The translations under genes and the position numbers were made by a program. From Asticcacaulis currens (GTDB lineage Bacteria; Pseudomonadota; Alphaproteobacteria; Caulobacterales; Caulobacteraceae): a DNA stretch of 64,000 bases. The notes under the pieces were generated by a model. That model searched no databases. It saw nothing but the letters and a program-made list of their open reading frames with translations, and was not told the origin of the DNA. Each line of letters begins with the position of its first letter. Position 1 is the first letter of the stretch. The stretch covers positions 1 through 64,000 of the forward strand of contig NZ_JAQQKW010000003.1 in assembly GCF_028550395.1 (NCBI RefSeq), given 5' to 3'. Below are positions 60,477-64,000 of the stretch, piece after piece.

Positions 60477-61709
60477 CTATCTGAGAGCAGGGGCCAGATC
60501 GCGCAGACGACCGTCCGATGGCTGCGCCTTGACATGCATCAGGTGCATGATCAGCGGATAGACATCGACATTGTCAAACGTCTTCAGCGTGACGCCCGGC
60601 CGGATATCGGGGCCAAAGACGATGAGGCGCGTAAACATCTCCGGATTATAGGGATCATAGCCGTGACTCCCGCCCTGTGGCTTCGGCATCCAGTCGTCGC
60701 GCGAGGGGGCCACGATGTAGCTGCCCGGATTGGCCAGACAGACGATCGGCGGCACGCGGCGGTGTGTGCCGTAGTGAAAGCGCGCCGGTATGTCCTGTTT
60801 GCGCCAGCATTGCATATGGGCGTGCGGTTTCAGCAGGGCGGCCTCAACCTGCTTTTCCCTGCCCGGATTGGGTATAAAGCCCGCCGCCTGACCGCCATAG
60901 ACCGTCGCGCTGTCGGGGGGCAGTAGGTCCGCCACCTTGATAAAGGTTTCGGGCTTGTGCCGCGTCATGCCGTGGTCGCCGATAATGACGATATTGACCT
61001 TGCCCCAAAGACGCCGCGCCTTAAGGCCCGCGATCAGGTGACCTATCCCCTCGTCCACGGCTTGCAAAGAGGCCGCCACCTCCGGGCTGTCAGGACCGAA
61101 GTCGTGCCCGGCATGATCGACGTCGCTGAAATAGAGGGTCAGGGCCTGCGGGCGTTCGGCCTCAGGTACATCGAACCAGGCCAGACCGCGCTCAACCACC
61201 GTAGCGGGCGGCACATGGTCTTCAAAGGTCGCGTATTTATAGGGGCGTGCGCCGTGGATCTCGGCTTCGGAACCGGGCCAGAACATGGTGGCCACCTTCA
61301 CGCCCTTAGCCTGGGCCGTCACCCAGAAGGGCTCGGCATCGTTCCACCAAAAGCCGTCGGTCACCTGTTCGCGGTCCGACAGCCTGAAGGTTACGCCGGG
61401 GCGCTGCGGGTCGCGCATGGTGTTGCCGACAATACCGTGGTGGTCCGGACGCTTGCCCGTCACCAGCGTATAGTGGTTGGGGAAGGTCAGGGACGGAAAG
61501 CTGGGGCGCATCGGGCCGGTCGCCCCGTTTTCGGCCAGATAACTGAGATTGGGCGTCAGACCGCGCGTCTGATAGTCGGCGCGCCAGCCATCAATCGAGA
61601 TAAGGATCAGGGTGTGGCGCGGGGACGAAGTCTCCGACGGCAGGCTGGCGCAGGCCGACAGGATAAGCGCGGCCAAACCGCAAAACCACAACCGCCACAA
61701 AGTCCGCAT
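60477..61709 (-). CDS. Type I phosphodiesterase/nucleotide pyrophosphatase lipoprotein (ENPP-like)
   Basis: A 410-residue exported enzyme of the alkaline-phosphatase superfamily. The leader ends in the lipobox LSAC (Cys20). Metal and catalytic residues are visible: Asp40 (LISIDGWR), the nucleophile Thr75 (SLTFPNHYTLVTG), DVDHAGHDFGP and IGDHGM, with a late His in GSHGYDPYNPEMF. It should cleave phosphodiester or pyrophosphate bonds, such as those of nucleotides, in the periplasm. ATG 61709 chosen over an in-frame TTG at 61715. Transcription is separated from the small ORF upstream by a terminator. Confidence 0.93.
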   Translation of the reverse strand: MRTLWRLWFCGLAALILSACASLPSETSSPRHTLILISIDGWRADYQTRGLTPNLSYLAENGATGPMRPSFPSLTFPNHYTLVTGKRPDHHGIVGNTMRDPQRPGVTFRLSDREQVTDGFWWNDAEPFWVTAQAKGVKVATMFWPGSEAEIHGARPYKYATFEDHVPPATVVERGLAWFDVPEAERPQALTLYFSDVDHAGHDFGPDSPEVAASLQAVDEGIGHLIAGLKARRLWGKVNIVIIGDHGMTRHKPETFIKVADLLPPDSATVYGGQAAGFIPNPGREKQVEAALLKPHAHMQCWRKQDIPARFHYGTHRRVPPIVCLANPGSYIVAPSRDDWMPKPQGGSHGYDPYNPEMFTRLIVFGPDIRPGVTLKTFDNVDVYPLIMHLMHVKAQPSDGRLRDLAPALR

Positions 61710-61788
61710 ACGCAACGCCTTCTACAAAAATCCCTTTCCGTCGTAACTAGCGGGCATGACAGGTCGATGACAAGGGCTGTATCAACAC

Positions 61789-61818
61789 CAAAAAGGCCCC
61801 CGGCGAAACCGGAGGCCT
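61789..61818 (-). terminator. Rho-independent terminator of the 50-aa ORF
   Basis: On the minus strand AGGCCTCCGG-TTTCG-CCGGGGGCCT forms a 10-pair stem with one mismatch, followed by TTTTTGG, 22 bases past the stop codon. Confidence 0.85.
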
Positions 61819-61839
61819 GTGTTCAGGATTATACAGGTG

Positions 61840-61992
61840 TCAATCGCAGGCGCGCACCGCGTCCAGCAGCGGTTGGTCGAACACTTCCGGTGCATCGACC
61901 GTTTCGCTGTGATCGGTATAGGCATATTCCGTCATCGCTTCGGACAGGGCGAGCACGCCGCCGACATCAATGGTCCGGGTATCACTCAGCAT
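61840..61992 (-). CDS. Small acidic ORF, 50 residues, unknown
   Basis: A 50-residue reading MLSDTRTIDVGGVLALSEAM, then TEYAYTDHSETVDAPEVFDQ and PLLDAVRACD. About eleven residues are acidic and there is a single cysteine near the end. A perfect GGAGG lies 6 bases before the ATG (the strongest ribosome site in this part of the window) and an intrinsic terminator follows 22 bases after the stop, so a dedicated short message is likely. I do not recognise a family. No maturation enzyme of a lasso or other RiPP type is adjacent, so peptide-precursor status is only a possibility. The 255-base gap to rplQ holds its promoter and the rplQ terminator. Confidence 0.6.
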   Translation of the reverse strand: MLSDTRTIDVGGVLALSEAMTEYAYTDHSETVDAPEVFDQPLLDAVRACD

Positions 61993-62190
61993 GTAAACCT
62001 CCTGTTGGCTTTTGGGGAACGCTGCCAATTTCATCACGGGGAGGGCGTTGGCCTTGAAAGGTCAGCCTAGACGTTTCAGACGCACTCTGACGAAATCTGC
62101 ATCTGAACGATAGGGAATAAAGCCCCGCTAAGACAGTCACAGTTCTGCCCCAATTGTTCACAGGCGCGTTAACAGAGGTTGATGAAGTAT

Positions 62191-62224
62191 GAAAAAGGCC
62201 TCCGGATCGCTCCGGAGGCCTTTT
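62191..62224. terminator. Rho-independent terminator of rplQ
   Basis: GGCCTCCGGA-TCGC-TCCGGAGGCC, a perfect 10-pair stem, is flanked by A and T runs on both sides. On the minus strand it ends the rpoA-rplQ message 27 bases past the stop. Confidence 0.93.
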
Positions 62225-62247
62225 CTCAAAGGGCTATGGGCCCTGAC

Positions 62248-62664
62248 TTATTCTTCGCCAGCGTCAGCGGTGAAGACCGGGCCCGAATCCTGACCCTTGG
62301 CCGACTCGTCACGATCGACGAATTCGATGACGGCCATGGCGGCGTTGTCGCCGTGGCGGAAGCCGGCCTTCATGATGCGGATATAGCCGCCGTTGCGATC
62401 GGCATAGCGCTTGGCCAGCACGTCGAACAGCTTGCCGACCTGGGTCACGTCACGGACGCGCGAGATGGCGATACGACGGTCGTGCAGTGTGCCCGACTTG
62501 GCGAGCGTGACCAGCTTTTCGACGAAAGGACGCAGTTCCTTGGCCTTCGGCAGGGTGGTGACGATCTGCTCGTGCTTGATGAGCGAGGCCGACATGTTGG
62601 CAAACATGGCGATGCGGTGCGAGGTGGTACGACCGAGTTTACGGTAACCGGAACCGTGACGCAT
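62248..62664 (-). CDS. rplQ: 50S ribosomal protein L17
   Basis: A 138-residue ribosomal protein: [60 protein letters not shown] and a C-terminal acidic extension ([16 protein letters not shown]) longer than in E. coli. It binds 23S rRNA at the exit-tunnel side of the large subunit. TGGAGAAC precedes ATG 62664. It follows rpoA, as in nearly all bacteria, but with a 310-base gap. Confidence 0.97.
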   Translation of the reverse strand: MRHGSGYRKLGRTTSHRIAMFANMSASLIKHEQIVTTLPKAKELRPFVEKLVTLAKSGTLHDRRIAISRVRDVTQVGKLFDVLAKRYADRNGGYIRIMKAGFRHGDNAAMAVIEFVDRDESAKGQDSGPVFTADAGEE

Positions 62665-62839
62665 AATAGTTCTCCATAAGACCACGCCGCACTCTGGCTG
62701 TGCGTGGCCCCAAAAACAGGCCCAAAGCTCAAGGTCGAAGGGCCTTCGTGACCCCTGCCCGCTCCGAACGTCCGCCGGACGACATGTCCTTTGGAAATTA
62801 CCGGGACAAGGTTTTGGTCTTTCCCGGTAAGTCGAAAAT

Positions 62840-62857
62840 GAATTTCGTAAAATTCAC
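62840..62857 (-). other. Short AT-rich inverted repeat in the rpoA-rplQ gap
   Basis: TGAATTT-CGTA-AAATTCA, a perfect 7-pair stem, between the two larger hairpins and the rplQ start. It could be an A/T-rich promoter part or a small hairpin in the rplQ leader. Confidence 0.4.
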
Positions 62858-62871
62858 CTTCTATAAAAAGT

Positions 62872-62919
62872 GAAAGCCAGGCCCCAAGTACGAACTATGC
62901 CGACCCGAGCCTGGCTTTC
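62872..62919 (-). terminator. Terminator-like hairpin in the rpoA-rplQ gap
   Basis: GAAAGCCAGGC and GCCTGGCTTTC form a perfect 11-pair stem around a 26-base loop. On the minus strand it is followed by ACTTTTTATAG, a T-run, so it should end or attenuate transcription between rpoA and rplQ. Confidence 0.7.
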
Positions 62920-62933
62920 GCCATCTTGATTAC

Positions 62934-62968
62934 CACATCTCGATATCGCATACCGAGATCGAGATGTG
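62934..62968 (-). other. Hairpin directly after rpoA
   Basis: CACATCTCGAT and ATCGAGATGTG, a perfect 11-pair stem with a 13-base loop, 6 bases past the rpoA stop. No T-run follows. Confidence 0.65.
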
Positions 62969-62974
62969 AGAAAG

Positions 62975-63991
62975 TTAGATCTGGTCTTCAAACTTCTTGG
63001 CGAGGTCCTCGACATTCTCCGGCGGCCAATTCGGCACATCCATGCCGAGCGACAGACCCATCGATTGCAGAACTTCCTTGATTTCGTTCAGCGACTTGCG
63101 GCCGAAGTTCGGGGTACGGAGCATTTCCGATTCCGTCTTCTGGATCAGGTCGCCGATATAGACAATGTTGTCGTTCTTCAGGCAGTTCGCCGAACGGACG
63201 CTGAGTTCCAGTTCATCGACCTTCTTGAGGAGGGCCGGGTTGAACGGCAGCTCAGGCTTGCCTTCTTCGACGATGGCCGGCTTCGGCTCTTCGAAGGTGA
63301 TGAAGATCTGAAGCTGATCCTGCAGGATGCGCGCGGCATAGGCCACGGCGTCCACCGGCGTCACCGCCGCATTGGTTTCAACGTCGAGCACCAGCTTATC
63401 ATAGTCGAGCGACTGACCCTGACGGGTCGGCTCGACGCGATAAGCCACTTTCTTGACCGGCGAATAGAGCGCATCGACGGCGATCAGGCCGATCGGCGCG
63501 TCTTCCGGACGCAGACGGTCGGCGGGGACGTAGCCCTTGCCGGTCTGAACCGTGAACTCCATACGCACCGAAGCGCCTTCGTCCAGCGTACAAATGACGT
63601 GGTCGGGGTTCAGCACTTCGATGTCCGACGGGACGTCGATCATGCCCGCGGTCACCGGTCCAGCCGACGATGCGCGCAGAACCATGCGCTTTGGGCCTTC
63701 GGCGTGCATACGCAGCGCCAGTTGTTTGATATTGAGGATGATATCGACCACGTCCTCACGAACACCCTCGATGGAGGAAAATTCGTGAACAACGCCGTCG
63801 ATTTGTACCGCCGTCACCGCCGCCCCTTGCAGGGAGGACAGGAGCACGCGGCGCAGAGCATTGCCGAGCGTCACGCCAAAGCCGCGTTCCAGGGGTTCCG
63901 CAACAAGACGCATCTTGCGCTGGGAATCCTGACCGGACTCGATTTGGGGCTTCTCGGGACGAATAAGCTGCTGCCAGTTTCTTTCGATCAT
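62975..63991 (-). CDS. rpoA: RNA polymerase alpha subunit
   Basis: A complete 338-residue alpha subunit. The N-terminal assembly domain (about 20-235) has [40 protein letters not shown] and [20 protein letters not shown]; the C-terminal domain (about 255-325) contains [20 protein letters not shown] and [20 protein letters not shown], which binds UP elements and activators. It starts [16 protein letters not shown] at ATG 63991, the normal alphaproteobacterial start. The ribosomal-protein genes that usually precede it (rpsK, rpsM) would lie beyond the right edge. Confidence 0.98.
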   Translation of the reverse strand: MIERNWQQLIRPEKPQIESGQDSQRKMRLVAEPLERGFGVTLGNALRRVLLSSLQGAAVTAVQIDGVVHEFSSIEGVREDVVDIILNIKQLALRMHAEGPKRMVLRASSAGPVTAGMIDVPSDIEVLNPDHVICTLDEGASVRMEFTVQTGKGYVPADRLRPEDAPIGLIAVDALYSPVKKVAYRVEPTRQGQSLDYDKLVLDVETNAAVTPVDAVAYAARILQDQLQIFITFEEPKPAIVEEGKPELPFNPALLKKVDELELSVRSANCLKNDNIVYIGDLIQKTESEMLRTPNFGRKSLNEIKEVLQSMGLSLGMDVPNWPPENVEDLAKKFEDQI

Positions 63992-64000
63992 TGCGTCCCT

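Noticed and set aside
61840-61992. Lasso-peptide or other RiPP precursor
   Set aside because: No B/C/D-type maturation genes, no clear core peptide with the ring-forming Gly...Asp/Glu spacing; neighbours are a phosphodiesterase and rplQ.

Overview
The window looks like a chromosomal segment of an alphaproteobacterium, most likely a member of the Caulobacteraceae (an Asticcacaulis-like organism is my best guess). This is inferred from gene content, the high G+C coding bias with GTG/TTG starts, the TonB receptor, DUF1003, HWE-type kinase and Coq7 repertoire, and the intergenic palindromes. No 16S rRNA or other decisive marker is present. Most of the DNA is ordinary core or metabolic sequence. 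The only clear trace of a mobile element is a decayed tyrosine integrase beside a tRNA-Lys gene at the left edge.

Layout. 1-1.3 kb: split altronate-dehydratase small subunit with its promoter/operator, dead integrase, tRNA-Lys(CUU). 1.4-4.5 kb: hybrid histidine kinase, DUF4142 lipoprotein, Fet4-like membrane protein. 4.6-10.4 kb: methylcitrate (propionate) operon thiolase-prpB-prpC-prpD with a divergent WYL regulator. 10.4-13.6 kb: GH27 alpha-galactosidase, SpoU-type RNA methyltransferase, MscS channel. 13.8-17.7 kb: puuA-puuB putrescine genes and a soluble MCP/cache-like sensor. 17.7-21 kb: M50 protease, lipoprotein, AIM24 protein, one-TM protein. 21.1-23.3 kb: TPP riboswitch and thiC. 23.6-28 kb: SDR, XRE regulator, MFS, DUF4118 histidine kinase, CsbD. 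28.7-36.3 kb: secreted protein, FATP-type acyl-CoA synthetase, GH5 glycosidase with a carbohydrate-binding tail, DUF883, TonB receptor. 36.6-44 kb: nhaA, selO, parDE, glutaminase, class A beta-lactamase, S9 peptidase. 44-49 kb: Sel1 lipoprotein/beta-helix pair, fRMsr, AraC regulator. 49.4-53.7 kb: ettA, a pair of unknown one-TM proteins, MarR regulator. 53.9-57.7 kb: YqaA, dsbB-coq7-DUF1003, HtrA protease. 57.7-61.7 kb: two tandem TetA-like MFS pumps and a phosphodiesterase lipoprotein. 61.8-64 kb: a 50-residue ORF with its own terminator, rplQ, rpoA.

How genes work together. PrpC, PrpD and PrpB carry propionyl-CoA plus oxaloacetate to succinate plus pyruvate, and the thiolase translationally coupled to prpB could supply propionyl-CoA. 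PuuA and PuuB would gamma-glutamylate and then oxidise putrescine. GH27, GH5 and the TonB receptor fit a plant-polymer scavenging lifestyle. CsbD, DUF883, DUF4142 and HtrA are envelope or stress functions.

The intergenic DNA is rich in structured repeats. I see at least three families: G/C-rich palindromes of 130-220 bp, an alphaproteobacterial GCGCATTCCGAAAAG-type repeat that twice starts on a stop codon, and ACACGGAT/CCACAGAT hairpins. I found no clear new defence or mobile system. The best unexplained loci are the paired membrane proteins at 51.5-53.0 kb, the Sel1/beta-helix pair, the soluble MCP/cache protein, and the 50-aa ORF at 61.8 kb.
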